Shown here: piece by piece, positions 14,296-21,891 of the stretch | How positions within the stretch are numbered: the first letter of the stretch is position 1 | Layout: each line of letters opens with the position of its first letter | Notes under the pieces: model-generated | What the model was told of the DNA's origin: nothing | What the model saw: only the letters and a program-made list of their open reading frames with translations | Databases searched by the model: none | Position numbers and translations under genes: made by a program | DNA from: Pseudobdellovibrionaceae bacterium | Lineage (GTDB): Bacteria > Bdellovibrionota > Bdellovibrionia > Bdellovibrionales > JAMPXM01 | Assembly: GCA_022843085.1 (NCBI GenBank) | Contig: JALHOI010000003.1 | Coordinates: forward strand, 1 to 22,390 | Direction: 5' to 3' | Length of the DNA: 22,390 nucleotides

Positions 14296-16296
14296 ATGGG
14301 ACTCGATTTTGAACGTATCAAGCATAAGGTAGAACACGGCACGGGCCATCAGTGGACCTCGTATTCGGATCTCTTCCTCGTATTATCCGTCACTTTCTTG
14401 CTTCTCTACGTCGTTGCAAACTTGCGCGGTGGTGCAGCCGCTGTTGTTGCGCAAGAGCAACTGCGCGTCTCGAGCGCACGAATGAGCGAACTTGAGAAGC
14501 AGGTTAAAGCCTACGAAGTACTTAAAGATGACTATATCGACAAAGGCGCTTCGCAAGACGAAGTTGCGATGTACCGTGATCTCGAAGAAAAACTCGCACT
14601 GTTAGAGAACGACGCTCAAAACGAGTACGAAGATGCGCAGGCAAAGGCGCGCGAAGCGAAGCTCAAGTTCAATGGCCTCAATAAGTATCAAGCGCTGATC
14701 AAAAATATCGTAAATGCAAACTTGGTGAGCTCGGCGAAGTCGAAGCGACAGCTGACGATGCTCGATGATCGCGACGGCCGTATTGAAGAAAAAGACGTCA
14801 AGATCGACACGCTCGACGCTGAAACGAAAGTCCAAGAGAAAACAATCGAAGCGAATAAGAAACGTATCGCTCAGATTCGTGAAAGTTTGGCCGAGCGCGA
14901 ACGATCTTTAAAGAATGTAAAAAACTTGTCGGCCAAGCAGCGCCGAGATTTAGAGGCAAAAATTCGCCAGGAGCGTGAAGAAGCCGGCGGCAAGATTGCT
15001 CAGTTGGAGAATCAAAACAAAGACGCGACCCAAGAGCTTGAAAAAACTCAGGTTGAACTCGATCGTAAGTCAAAACTCGCGACCCGACTTTCGACCGACC
15101 TAAAAAAATCGAAAGAGAACTTCGAATCGCAGATGCAGTCGGCCCGCGCCGAGCATGAGGCACAGGTTGCTCGGGACCGAGAAAAGTACGAGCAACAAAT
15201 CGGAGCAGCACGGGCTACGGCCGCACAAAAGGCGCAGGCAGCTCGTGAACTCAAAGAAAAAATGAATGCGAGCGAAGCTGAGATGAACCAAAAGATTGCG
15301 CAGCTTGAGGGCGAGCAAAGGCAGACTGCTGGCAAACTGGGTCAGGCCGAAGCGCAGCTGGCCGCGAAATCCCGCGAAACTGAACGGCTGATGGGTGATT
15401 TACAAAAAACCCAAGGCGAGTATGAGCGCAAGCTTGGCGAGGCAAAGGCCGAATACGCGGCTGGTGTTGCACGCGAGCGTGGAAAACTTGAAGGACAGCT
15501 GCGAGCAGCGAAGATGACGGCGTCTGAAAAGGCATCGGCTGAGGCTGCTATGCGACAGCGTTTAGCTCAGGCCGAAAAAGAGATGAACGATAAGATTGCA
15601 GATCTTGCCGGCAATCTTGAAGGCACCAAACGAAAACTCGCGTCGGCAGAAAAGCAGTATGGCGACTCGATTGGTGCTCTTCAGAGAACCAACCAAACTT
15701 TGCAGCGCGATCTCAACACCAGTGTTACGAAGTTAGGTGCCCAGCGGCGTTTGGCGGCTCAGCTGAAGTCGAATCTTCGCGCTGTCGGAATCGATGCTGA
15801 GGTTGATCCAAAAACGGGCGATCTAACTATTTCTTTCGGAGACGAGTACTTTGATACCGGCTCTGCGACGCTGAAGCCGGGAATGGTCGCTGTCGTTCGC
15901 AAGATGATGCCGGTCTACGCCAAATCGTTGTTTGAAAACGCCGAGATCGCGCGAAAATTAGATACGGTAGAAATCGTAGGATTCGCTTCGCCGACTTTTC
16001 AGGGCCGCGTGGTTGACCCGCAGTCAATGGCGGCAGCCGATCGCGCGGCCGTCAACTACAACATGGATTTAAGCTACAGACGCGCAAAATCGATATTCGA
16101 CTTTGCCTTCGACCAACGAAAAATAGCGTTTGATAAACAAAAGAATCTTTTGCCGCTGGTCAAAGTTTCGGGTCGAAGCTACCTGACGGCTGATCGTGCT
16201 CCAGCCTCTGGGGGCGGCGCTGATTCAGATTACTGCGCAAATAATAACTGTCAGAAACACCAAATCGTCGTGATTCGATTCACGCTGAAGGAATAG
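14296..16296 (+). CDS. MotB/ZorB-like protein with very long coiled coil and OmpA-type domain
   Basis: The gene encodes 666 residues. A short cytoplasmic N-terminus leads into one membrane helix (about 24-42) with the WxxYxD signature of MotB-type stator units (W20, Y23, D25); the Asp is the likely ion carrier. Residues about 52-490 are charged heptad coiled coil, with a 100-residue tandem duplication (233-332 and 333-432). Residues about 505-665 are an OmpA/MotB peptidoglycan-binding-type fold: ISFGDEYFDTGSATLKPGM, VEIVGFAS (in place of the usual GHTD) and NMDLSYRRAKSIFDF (the NxxLSxxRAxxV helix). Two Cys (C647, C652) could pair. Ordinary MotB is about 300 residues with a short linker. The MotA-like gene starts 6 bases after the stop. 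The ATG lacks a good ribosome site. It is probably half of a rotary ion-driven complex of unknown output. Confidence 0.8.
   Translation: MGLDFERIKHKVEHGTGHQWTSYSDLFLVLSVTFLLLYVVANLRGGAAAVVAQEQLRVSSARMSELEKQVKAYEVLKDDYIDKGASQDEVAMYRDLEEKLALLENDAQNEYEDAQAKAREAKLKFNGLNKYQALIKNIVNANLVSSAKSKRQLTMLDDRDGRIEEKDVKIDTLDAETKVQEKTIEANKKRIAQIRESLAERERSLKNVKNLSAKQRRDLEAKIRQEREEAGGKIAQLENQNKDATQELEKTQVELDRKSKLATRLSTDLKKSKENFESQMQSARAEHEAQVARDREKYEQQIGAARATAAQKAQAARELKEKMNASEAEMNQKIAQLEGEQRQTAGKLGQAEAQLAAKSRETERLMGDLQKTQGEYERKLGEAKAEYAAGVARERGKLEGQLRAAKMTASEKASAEAAMRQRLAQAEKEMNDKIADLAGNLEGTKRKLASAEKQYGDSIGALQRTNQTLQRDLNTSVTKLGAQRRLAAQLKSNLRAVGIDAEVDPKTGDLTISFGDEYFDTGSATLKPGMVAVVRKMMPVYAKSLFENAEIARKLDTVEIVGFASPTFQGRVVDPQSMAAADRAAVNYNMDLSYRRAKSIFDFAFDQRKIAFDKQKNLLPLVKVSGRSYLTADRAPASGGGADSDYCANNNCQKHQIVVIRFTLKE
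14992..15591 (+). repeat. Two gap-free 100-residue tandem repeats in the coiled coil, third begun
   Basis: Residues 233-332 and 333-432 align end to end with no gaps: both begin KIAQLE and end with ExEMN plus Q or D, and share blocks such as KS..., RL..DL.K, AxVARxR and AA.xTA..KA.A. By hand count about 38 of 100 positions are identical. A third unit begins at residue 433 (KIADLAGN...T..KL..AE.Q) and fades. The DNA itself has diverged, so the duplication is old. Confidence 0.8.
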
Positions 16297-16302
16297 GTCG
16301 TC

Positions 16303-17208
16303 ATGGAGATGCAACAAGATGCAGTCAGCCAATTGCTGATGGCGAATATCTTCAATGCAGCGTCGAACTACATCGTACCAATCATGGGCGTGATGTTCGT
16401 CATCGCGGTATTGATGCGCATTTCGCTGTTTTGGGTCATTAAAGCCGAACTTCGGTTCGCTCGTGAATTTGCGGTGCGATTACACTTCTACCTTCGCGCT
16501 GTCGCACAGGGCGAAGCACCTCGCGTGGGTTCATTTTCGCGACTGATTCGAGCACTTCTTGAGAAAACTTATCTCGAGTGCTTTGAAATCAACGATCGCT
16601 ACAAGCTGCGAAGCCTCGACAAGGTCGAATCGTTCGCTGATCGTTTGTTCATGCTGCACGCTGCGCTTCAGCGCTGTGTTGAAGAGCTTGTCGTTCAGTT
16701 AGGTTACTTGAAGAAAAGTGTTGAACGTTCGGGTCGAAATGATTTTCAAGATATTGTTCGTTCGACATTTGACACGAACCCGTACTTCTCGCGGGTGTTT
16801 GGCGTTTTGCCGATTTCGACTGTCAACGAGTTGCTGGCCACACTTCCCGGACTCTTCCTCGTACTCGGAATCTTCGGTACCTTCATGGGTATCGCGGCAG
16901 GACTTCCAGAGCTGGGCAACATGGATCTCTCGAATATCGACAACACGAAAAAAGTGATGGACGGATTTTTGGTTCACATCTCGTCGGCAATGATTAAGTC
17001 GATCGTGGGTATCGGACTCTCAGCATTCATGGGTGTACTGAACACACTTCTCTCAGTTGAGACAACACACTACACAGCGATCACTCGTATGTCAGACTCG
17101 CTAGCACTCGCATGGCAAGAAACTGACGTGAACGAGCGCGTTGCTCCAAGCAGCCACTCGGTACCGGCACCAAACGGTGCGCCGTCAGGCGATCGCAAGA
17201 CCGCTTAG
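16303..17208 (+). CDS. MotA/TolQ/ExbB-family proton-channel protein (ZorA-like core)
   Basis: The gene encodes 301 residues. Three membrane segments are visible: about 23-46, 178-200 and 225-250. They are separated by a large cytoplasmic region, the TolQ/ExbB layout rather than four-helix MotA. The second span has the family signature LPGLFLVLGIFGTFMGIAAG and the third VHISSAMIKSIVGIGLSAFM. The LPGLF...GIFGTFMG form resembles the motor core of ZorA (Zorya defence), but the long ZorA tail is absent. The C-terminus is Pro/Ser-rich and unstructured. It follows the MotB-like gene by 6 bases, so the two should form a 5:2-type ion-driven complex in the inner membrane. A strong terminator follows. 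The partner order (MotB-like first) is the reverse of the usual motAB. Confidence 0.85.
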   Translation: MEMQQDAVSQLLMANIFNAASNYIVPIMGVMFVIAVLMRISLFWVIKAELRFAREFAVRLHFYLRAVAQGEAPRVGSFSRLIRALLEKTYLECFEINDRYKLRSLDKVESFADRLFMLHAALQRCVEELVVQLGYLKKSVERSGRNDFQDIVRSTFDTNPYFSRVFGVLPISTVNELLATLPGLFLVLGIFGTFMGIAAGLPELGNMDLSNIDNTKKVMDGFLVHISSAMIKSIVGIGLSAFMGVLNTLLSVETTHYTAITRMSDSLALAWQETDVNERVAPSSHSVPAPNGAPSGDRKTA

Positions 17209-17238
17209 AAATTTGGCGGTTCAAATTCGCCTCATTGC

Positions 17239-17274
17239 AAAAAAAACGGCTCACGTAGGTGGGCCGTTTTTTTT
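17239..17274 (+). terminator. Strong intrinsic terminator after the motor pair
   Basis: An 8-base A run, a 9-bp stem (ACGGCTCAC with GTGGGCCGT, one mismatch), a GTAG loop and an 8-base T run. It lies 30 bases after the MotA-like stop and separates this operon from the gene at 17365. The flanking A run makes it usable from both sides. Confidence 0.9.
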
Positions 17275-17364
17275 CTAGCGTCTGATTCGAGTTCGGAACA
17301 CAACGTTCCAAGATCGCGTCGCGTGGAAATGACTTCGGTGATCTGAAAGCCTAAGGCTTAGGGC

Positions 17365-17865
17365 ATGAAAAAAACCGCGCTGTTCATTGTGGTGCTCCTC
17401 TCGACATCTATTGCTTTGGCTGAAGAGATAAGCGTTTCAGCTAAAGAGTCGAGCGAGCGCCACGAATTCACTTTGGCTCCTGCCGTCGGCTACTCTCCCT
17501 CTCGCGGAGTTGGTTTTGGCGGCACCGCCGGCTTCGGACTTCTGTTATCGGCACACTGGCAAGTCACGGCCGAGATCGGTTTTGTTCGCTCCGTCGTGCG
17601 CTCGTGGGGGTCTCTCGAAACACGCCTCGGCGCACAGTACAACTTTTCGGCGGACACGGCGAAGTCTCCGTATCTCGGTGTTGGTGTCTTTTCAGCTAGA
17701 GAGGTTTCTGAATCGTCTTACGAAGGACTTTTCATTCGAAGCGGCTACCGCGTTCAAATTGGTTCTGAGCCGAAAATTTCTTGGAGTCCTTGGGTCGGCC
17801 TTTTTGCTTCGGATAGAACGTCGGTCATAGCCATTATGCCGCTCAATTTCTCGTTCCTTTTTTAG
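17365..17865 (+). CDS. Small outer-membrane beta-barrel-like protein
   Basis: The gene encodes 166 residues. Signal peptide MKKTALFIVVLLSTSIALA-EE is followed by alternating hydrophobic/polar strands with aromatic ends (FTLAPAVGYSP, VGFGGTAGFGLLL, WQVTAEIGFV, PYLGVGVFSA, FIRSGYRVQIG, WSPWVGLFAS) and a final Phe (LNFSFLF), the usual outer-membrane insertion signal. The size suits an 8-strand barrel. I do not recognise the family. AGGG lies just upstream of the ATG, close spacing. It has its own transcription unit after the terminator at 17239. Confidence 0.7.
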   Translation: MKKTALFIVVLLSTSIALAEEISVSAKESSERHEFTLAPAVGYSPSRGVGFGGTAGFGLLLSAHWQVTAEIGFVRSVVRSWGSLETRLGAQYNFSADTAKSPYLGVGVFSAREVSESSYEGLFIRSGYRVQIGSEPKISWSPWVGLFASDRTSVIAIMPLNFSFLF

Positions 17866-17989
17866 GGGCTTTGAAGTGACGATTCTCGCACTAGGAATGT
17901 AAAAAGCGGTTACGCGAATTTCTTCCGTTGGGTTCTATTCGAATTGAACCTGACTTTCAGCCGGCACAGGTCTTCCAACGACTGCCGGT

Positions 17990-18538
17990 ATGGAAAACGT
18001 CGATCGGAATTTGAAATCGCTTACTGTCACCGGCCTCGTGGTCGCAATGTCTGGCTTTTTCATTGCGTGTGGAGATTCTTCTTCACCGAACGCAGGTCAA
18101 GTTGCCGTGGTTCAACCGACAGCGGTGCAGCCGGTCGAGCTCAAAGAGATGCGACATCGGCCGTCTGACTGCCCGCGCGGCATTCAAGGGGAGTGGATCA
18201 CTCATAACAATCACGGCGTGCCAACATCTCGCACCTACAGTTTCGAGGGTCGAACATTGATCGAGCAGGGCCCACAGGATCGAATGATTTTCGACGGGCG
18301 CGTTCATCAGTTGCCTGCGCGTGACGGAATGAGCTTCTGGTACGTTGGGGCCTGCAGAAACAAGATGGTACGCTTGAATTTTGTAGGAATTGGATCAGGT
18401 GTCGGGGCCAAGGTTGTCCGAATCGAAGCGTTTACGTTCACAAGAGGTCGCCGGTTGGCCGTCAATCAAGAGATCGACGGCTTCGCAGCGCCATTTTTAC
18501 AAATGTTCGATCGCGCTGCTCCGCCACTTCACCATTAA
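17990..18538 (+). CDS. Putative lipoprotein of unknown function
   Basis: The gene encodes 182 residues. The N-terminus (MENVDRNLKSLTVTGLVVAMSGFFIAC-GDSSS) is a lipoprotein signal with lipobox FIAC; the basic n-region is modest. The mature part begins with a Ser/Pro/Gln/Val-rich linker, then a globular region with GEWITHNNHGVPTSRTYSFEG, FWYVGACRNKMVRLNFVG and a short beta-rich end, reminiscent of small lipocalin-like or META-like envelope proteins, but I cannot name a family. There is no clear ribosome site. It ends 7 bases from the convergent GcvH-like gene with no visible terminator between. Confidence 0.6.
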   Translation: MENVDRNLKSLTVTGLVVAMSGFFIACGDSSSPNAGQVAVVQPTAVQPVELKEMRHRPSDCPRGIQGEWITHNNHGVPTSRTYSFEGRTLIEQGPQDRMIFDGRVHQLPARDGMSFWYVGACRNKMVRLNFVGIGSGVGAKVVRIEAFTFTRGRRLAVNQEIDGFAAPFLQMFDRAAPPLHH

Positions 18539-18545
18539 CTGTGAG

Positions 18546-18956
18546 CTATCGCTCTTCGTCTTCGTCGGTTTCTTCATCGTCTTCGTCGAGATCATCGTCG
18601 TCGCCTGAATCGATGTCAGTCAGCTCGTCGAGATCGTCGGCATTCTTAGCTTCGACTCGGAAGAGCCATCCGTCGCCGTACGGGTCTTCAAAAATGAGCT
18701 GAGGATTTTCGACAACAGCCGCGTTGATTTCGACCACTTTTCCGTCGACCGGGCTGTAAAGATTGAGCGGGCCAGACTCAGTTTCGATCTCTCCGCACAC
18801 TTCGTCGGCGCCGATTTCTTCGCCTTCTGACGGCAAATTCACGGCCGAAACTTCAGCGAGTTCTTCGAGGCCCTCTTCGCTGATTCCGATGGTCACTGAT
18901 CCGTCTTCAACTTGAAGCCATTCGTAGACCATAAACGGAATGAACTCGTCTTTCAT
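18546..18956 (-). CDS. GcvH-like protein lacking the lipoyl lysine, with acidic tail
   Basis: The product is 136 residues from the ATG at 18956, chosen because GGAGG lies 4 bases upstream; an upstream in-frame start at 19019 has no such site. Residues 10-102 follow glycine-cleavage H protein: YEWLQVEDGSVTIGISEEGL, VNLPSEGEEIG, LYSPVDGKVVEIN, NPQLIFEDPYGDGWLFRV. Where H proteins have ESVKA(V/A)SD with the lipoylated Lys, this has ETESGPLN; Ser61 takes the Lys position. It therefore cannot carry lipoate there and is unlikely to serve the glycine cleavage system; no gcvT or gcvP is nearby. The last 30 residues are almost all Asp and Glu. It lies downstream of glnB-glnA but beyond their terminator. 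Role unknown. Confidence 0.8.
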   Translation of the reverse strand: MKDEFIPFMVYEWLQVEDGSVTIGISEEGLEELAEVSAVNLPSEGEEIGADEVCGEIETESGPLNLYSPVDGKVVEINAAVVENPQLIFEDPYGDGWLFRVEAKNADDLDELTDIDSGDDDDLDEDDEETDEDEER

Positions 18957-19312
18957 GAAACCTCCGCCACCGGGCGCGTATCCGATTGATTGATCATCAC
19001 CATAACGATCCGTCACCAATGCGAAAAGAGAATTATCGGGTGCAAAGAAGATTTAGACGACCGAAGTTCGACTCGAACACGATCCCGTAAACTGAATTTC
19101 GACGGGGTTTGCCTCAAACATGAGGCGATCTGGCACAAGTTGGTCGAACGGCGACGGCGCGATCTGTATTTCGATCGAAAAAAACAGACAGACCGTCAAA
19201 GAGCGATTCGGACGCCGACTCTTCTAACGGCTTACCGTCGCAGACAAAGTCAGAATAAAAAGCCCGCAGCAGAGCGGGCTGGTCGATAACCCGCCGCAAG
19301 GCGAGTCAAAAT
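18957..19312. other. 356-base gap between GcvH-like gene and glnA
   Basis: It holds the GcvH-like ribosome site (RC of 18961-18968, GGCGGAGG), a possible minus-strand -10 box GATAAT at 19032-19037 with a weak -35 (TCGTCT) 17 bases upstream, and the glnA terminator at 19257-19280. A TGGCAC string near 19130 resembles half of a sigma-54 site, but the -12 GC is missing. No credible gene. Confidence 0.4.
19257..19280 (-). terminator. Intrinsic terminator after glnA
   Basis: A perfect 7-bp stem (AGCCCGC/GCGGGCT) around a 6-base loop is followed on the minus strand by TTTTATT. It lies 33 bases past the glnA stop and separates glnA from the GcvH-like gene. Confidence 0.9.
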
Positions 19313-20734
19313 CTACAGATCAAAATACAGCAAGAACTCGTAGGGAGTTGGACGCTGTTGCATGGGTATGACCTCTTTCGAGTACTTGTAATCGATCCAA
19401 GTTTCTAAGAAATCCTCAGAAAACACGTCACCTTTACGCAAGAAGGCTGAGCCTTCTTTCAAATTGTCGAGCGCTTTGTCGAGAGTCGCCGGTACCGATG
19501 GCACGTTGGCTAACTCTTGTGGGCTTAGACCGTAAATATCTTTATCCAGCGGATCTCCGGGGCTGATTTTGTTTTGAATGCCGTCGATTCCAGCCATCAG
19601 CAACGCCGCAAGGCAGAGGTAGATGTTCGCCGATGGATCAGGTGTGCGGAACTCGATTCGTTTCGCTTTCGGGTTTGTTCCAGAATTTGGGATACGAATG
19701 GCCGCCGAACGATTTCGGTAGCTATAGGCCAACCGAGTTGGCGCCTCGAATCCAGGTACAAGTCGCTTGTACGAGTTCGTCGACGGGTTCGTGATCGCAC
19801 ACATTGACGGTGCATGTTTTAAAATTCCGCCCATGAAATGCAAAGCGGTTTGCGAAAGGCCGGCGTACTTGTCTCCAGCAAACAGGGGCACGCCGTCTTT
19901 CCACAATGACATATGGCAGTGCATACCCGAACCGTTGTCGCCAAAAATTGGTTTTGGCATAAAGGTCGCTGTCTTGCCATGGCGTTTTGCCACGTTTTTC
20001 ACGATGTATTTGAACCACATCAAGTTGTCAGCCGTTTCAAGCATCTTGTCGAAACGCCAGTTAATTTCACCTTGTGCCGACCCGACCTCGTGATGCTGCC
20101 GCTCGACAATCATTCCGACTTTTTCCATCTCGATGCAGATTTCGGATCGAAGGTCATGAAGTGTGTCATGTGGCAATGTCGGGAAATAACCTTCTTTTAA
20201 ACGCGCTTTGTAACCAAGGTTTTTGCCCTCGTCGCGCCCTGTATTCCAGTGGGCTTCGTCGGAATCGATTGAATAGAAGGCTCCGTGCTGATTTTGTTCG
20301 TAGCGAATGTCATCGAAGATAAAAAATTCGGCTTCGGGCCCAAAGTAGGCGGTGTCGGCAATGCCGAGCGACTTAAGGTAGGACAATGCTTTTTTTGCGA
20401 TTTGACGGGGATCTCGATTGTAGGGCTCGCCGGTTTCGGGAACATGAACATCGCAGATGAGCGAGAGAGTCGGAATTTCCATGAATGGGTCCATACGCGC
20501 AGTCTTGGGATCCGGTTTTACCATCATGTCAGATTCATGAATGCTGCGCCAACCGCGAATCGAGCTGCCGTCGAAAAAGAGACCATTTTCGAAGACGTCG
20601 GGTTCGAGTTGATGAAGGGGAATTGTGAAGTGCTGCCACATTCCTGGCAAATCGATGAACTTCAGGTCCACCATTTTAACACCATTTTTTTTCGCAAACT
20701 CGATGACCTCTGCTGGTGACATATTTGGCGACAT
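19313..20734 (-). CDS. glnA: Glutamine synthetase, type I
   Basis: The gene encodes 473 residues, the standard GSI length. It joins ammonia to glutamate using ATP. Conserved blocks: FENGLFFDGSSIRGW (50-62), MDPFMEIPTL (81-90), YFGPEAEFFIFD (130-141), the HCHMSLWKDG metal/active-site loop (272-281), NPSTNSYKRLVPGFEAP (316-331), RNRSAAIRIP (340-349) and IEFRTPDPSAN (360-370). Tyr401 in DKDIYGLS matches the adenylylated Tyr of E. coli GS (NLYDLP region), so control by adenylylation (GlnE) is likely. The ATG at 20734 has AGGAGA 4-5 bases upstream; a second Met at residue 5 is not favoured. It follows glnB (88-base gap) and ends in a clear terminator. Confidence 0.98.
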   Translation of the reverse strand: MSPNMSPAEVIEFAKKNGVKMVDLKFIDLPGMWQHFTIPLHQLEPDVFENGLFFDGSSIRGWRSIHESDMMVKPDPKTARMDPFMEIPTLSLICDVHVPETGEPYNRDPRQIAKKALSYLKSLGIADTAYFGPEAEFFIFDDIRYEQNQHGAFYSIDSDEAHWNTGRDEGKNLGYKARLKEGYFPTLPHDTLHDLRSEICIEMEKVGMIVERQHHEVGSAQGEINWRFDKMLETADNLMWFKYIVKNVAKRHGKTATFMPKPIFGDNGSGMHCHMSLWKDGVPLFAGDKYAGLSQTALHFMGGILKHAPSMCAITNPSTNSYKRLVPGFEAPTRLAYSYRNRSAAIRIPNSGTNPKAKRIEFRTPDPSANIYLCLAALLMAGIDGIQNKISPGDPLDKDIYGLSPQELANVPSVPATLDKALDNLKEGSAFLRKGDVFSEDFLETWIDYKYSKEVIPMQQRPTPYEFLLYFDL

Positions 20735-20747
20735 AATCTCTCCTCAG

Positions 20748-20782
20748 TGACGCGATTTTGACGCGACTTTTTAAGTGACGCG
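20748..20782. promoter_or_regulatory. Three TGACGCG direct repeats between glnB and glnA
   Basis: TGACGCG occurs at 20748-20754, 20759-20765 and 20776-20782, spaced 11 and 17 bases, in the leader just upstream of the glnA ribosome site. Three copies within 35 bases suggest a protein-binding site or recent slippage. No -12/-24 sigma-54 promoter could be completed here. Confidence 0.35.
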
Positions 20783-20822
20783 GTTTATTTTTCTCGGCTC
20801 GTGCCAACCGTCTGGTCGGACT

Positions 20823-21161
20823 TCAAAGCGCAGCTTCATCTTTATCTCCAGTGCGAACACGCAGAACGCTTTCGACATTGAAGACAAAAATTTTGCCGTC
20901 GCCGATCTTGCCAGTGCGCGCGGCCTTCGCGATCGCTTCGACAGCGGCTTCGCAGAGGTCATCATTCACCACAATTTCTAACTTGGTCTTCGGAAGAAAA
21001 TCGACGACGTACTCAGCGCCCTTATAAATTTCGGCGCGTCCTTTTTGTCGACCGAAGCCTCGAATTTCTGAAACAGACACGCCTTCAACGCCTATCTCAG
21101 ACAGGGCTTCGACAACGTCGTCCAGTTTGAACGGCTTTATAATGGCTTCGATTTTCTTCAT
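20823..21161 (-). CDS. glnB: Nitrogen regulatory protein PII
   Basis: The gene encodes 112 residues, the exact PII size. Family features: MKKIEAIIKPFKLDDVVEAL, the T-loop GFGRQKGRAEIYKGAEYVVDFLPK with Tyr51, the site uridylylated by GlnD, and the B-loop TGKIGDGKIFVF. The C-terminal RVRTGDKDEAAL is typical. It senses 2-oxoglutarate, ATP/ADP and glutamine and controls glutamine synthetase adenylylation; lying directly upstream of glnA is a classic arrangement. A TTGACT box at 21200-21205 with a weak -10 (TAGGTT, 21177-21182, spacer 17) could be its promoter, but the leader would be very short; treat as a guess. Divergent from trmL. Confidence 0.97.
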   Translation of the reverse strand: MKKIEAIIKPFKLDDVVEALSEIGVEGVSVSEIRGFGRQKGRAEIYKGAEYVVDFLPKTKLEIVVNDDLCEAAVEAIAKAARTGKIGDGKIFVFNVESVLRVRTGDKDEAAL

Positions 21162-21309
21162 GTGACTTGGGAGCTCAACCTAAGAGCGGTCCGCGAGCGA
21201 GTCAAAAGAAAGACTGAAATATTCCGAACGTTTCACGGTTTAGAGCTCGGGCTCGGCCGGCCCATGTTCGACCGTTCCATTCTGCGAGATTGTATGGGAC
21301 AAGGCGACA

Positions 21310-21873
21310 ATGTCGAAGCTACGAACAAACGATTCCGAGCCGTTTTTGCCGCCTCGAAGATCGCTTGAATCGCCGCTCTGCCGAGTGGTGTTGGTCGAGC
21401 CACTGATACCTGAAAATACCGGTAACGTCAGTCGCACCTGTGTTGGTACAAACGCTGAACTTCACCTTGTCGAGCCCCTCGGCTTTGAGTTGACCGAATC
21501 TCGTGTGAAGCGAGCTGGCCTCGACTACTGGAGTAGCCTGGCACTTCGCGTTCACGAATCCTTCGAGGCTTGGTCGAGTTTTGTTGCTCGCGAGTCCAAT
21601 CCTCAACGGGTGTTTTTTGTTGAGACCTGGGGTCAGCGCTCATTGTTCGAGACCGATTTTCATCGAGGCGATTGGCTGGTTTTTGGAAAAGAGACCACCG
21701 GACTTACCCGCCTGCAGGTCGAAGCTCTGGCGGGCGGGGCCGACCGCGTCCTGCGGCTACCGATGCCGGGCGAGGTTCGAAGTTTGAATCTTTCGAACGC
21801 GGTGGCGGTTTCGGTTTTTGAGGTGCTTCGACAGGTCCAAAAACCGCAATGCGGCGTGCCCTCGCAGCCTTGA
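21310..21873 (+). CDS. trmL: tRNA 2'-O-methyltransferase, TrmL/SpoU family
   Basis: The gene encodes 187 residues, about 30 more than E. coli TrmL, the extra being an N-terminal stretch. SPOUT motifs are complete: VLVEPLIPENTGNVSRTC (motif 1), LHLVEPLGFELTESRVKRAGLDY, WLVFGKETTGL (motif 2), and RLPMPGEVRSLNLSNAVAVSVFE (motif 3, knot). TrmL methylates the wobble base (C34/U34) ribose of tRNA-Leu isoacceptors. The ATG at 21310 has AAGG 5 bases upstream. It is 18 bases before secA in the same direction. Confidence 0.92.
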   Translation: MSKLRTNDSEPFLPPRRSLESPLCRVVLVEPLIPENTGNVSRTCVGTNAELHLVEPLGFELTESRVKRAGLDYWSSLALRVHESFEAWSSFVARESNPQRVFFVETWGQRSLFETDFHRGDWLVFGKETTGLTRLQVEALAGGADRVLRLPMPGEVRSLNLSNAVAVSVFEVLRQVQKPQCGVPSQP

Positions 21874-21891
21874 AAAGGCTATTCTGACCAC

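Noticed and set aside
14296..17208. Full Zorya defence system
   Set aside because: Only ZorA/ZorB-like motor parts are present; there is no ZorC, ZorD helicase or ZorE nuclease, and the long ZorA tail is missing.
20735..20822. Sigma-54-like TTGGCACGAG upstream of glnA (minus strand)
   Set aside because: The -24 GG is present but the -12 GC at the required spacing is GA, so the promoter is incomplete.
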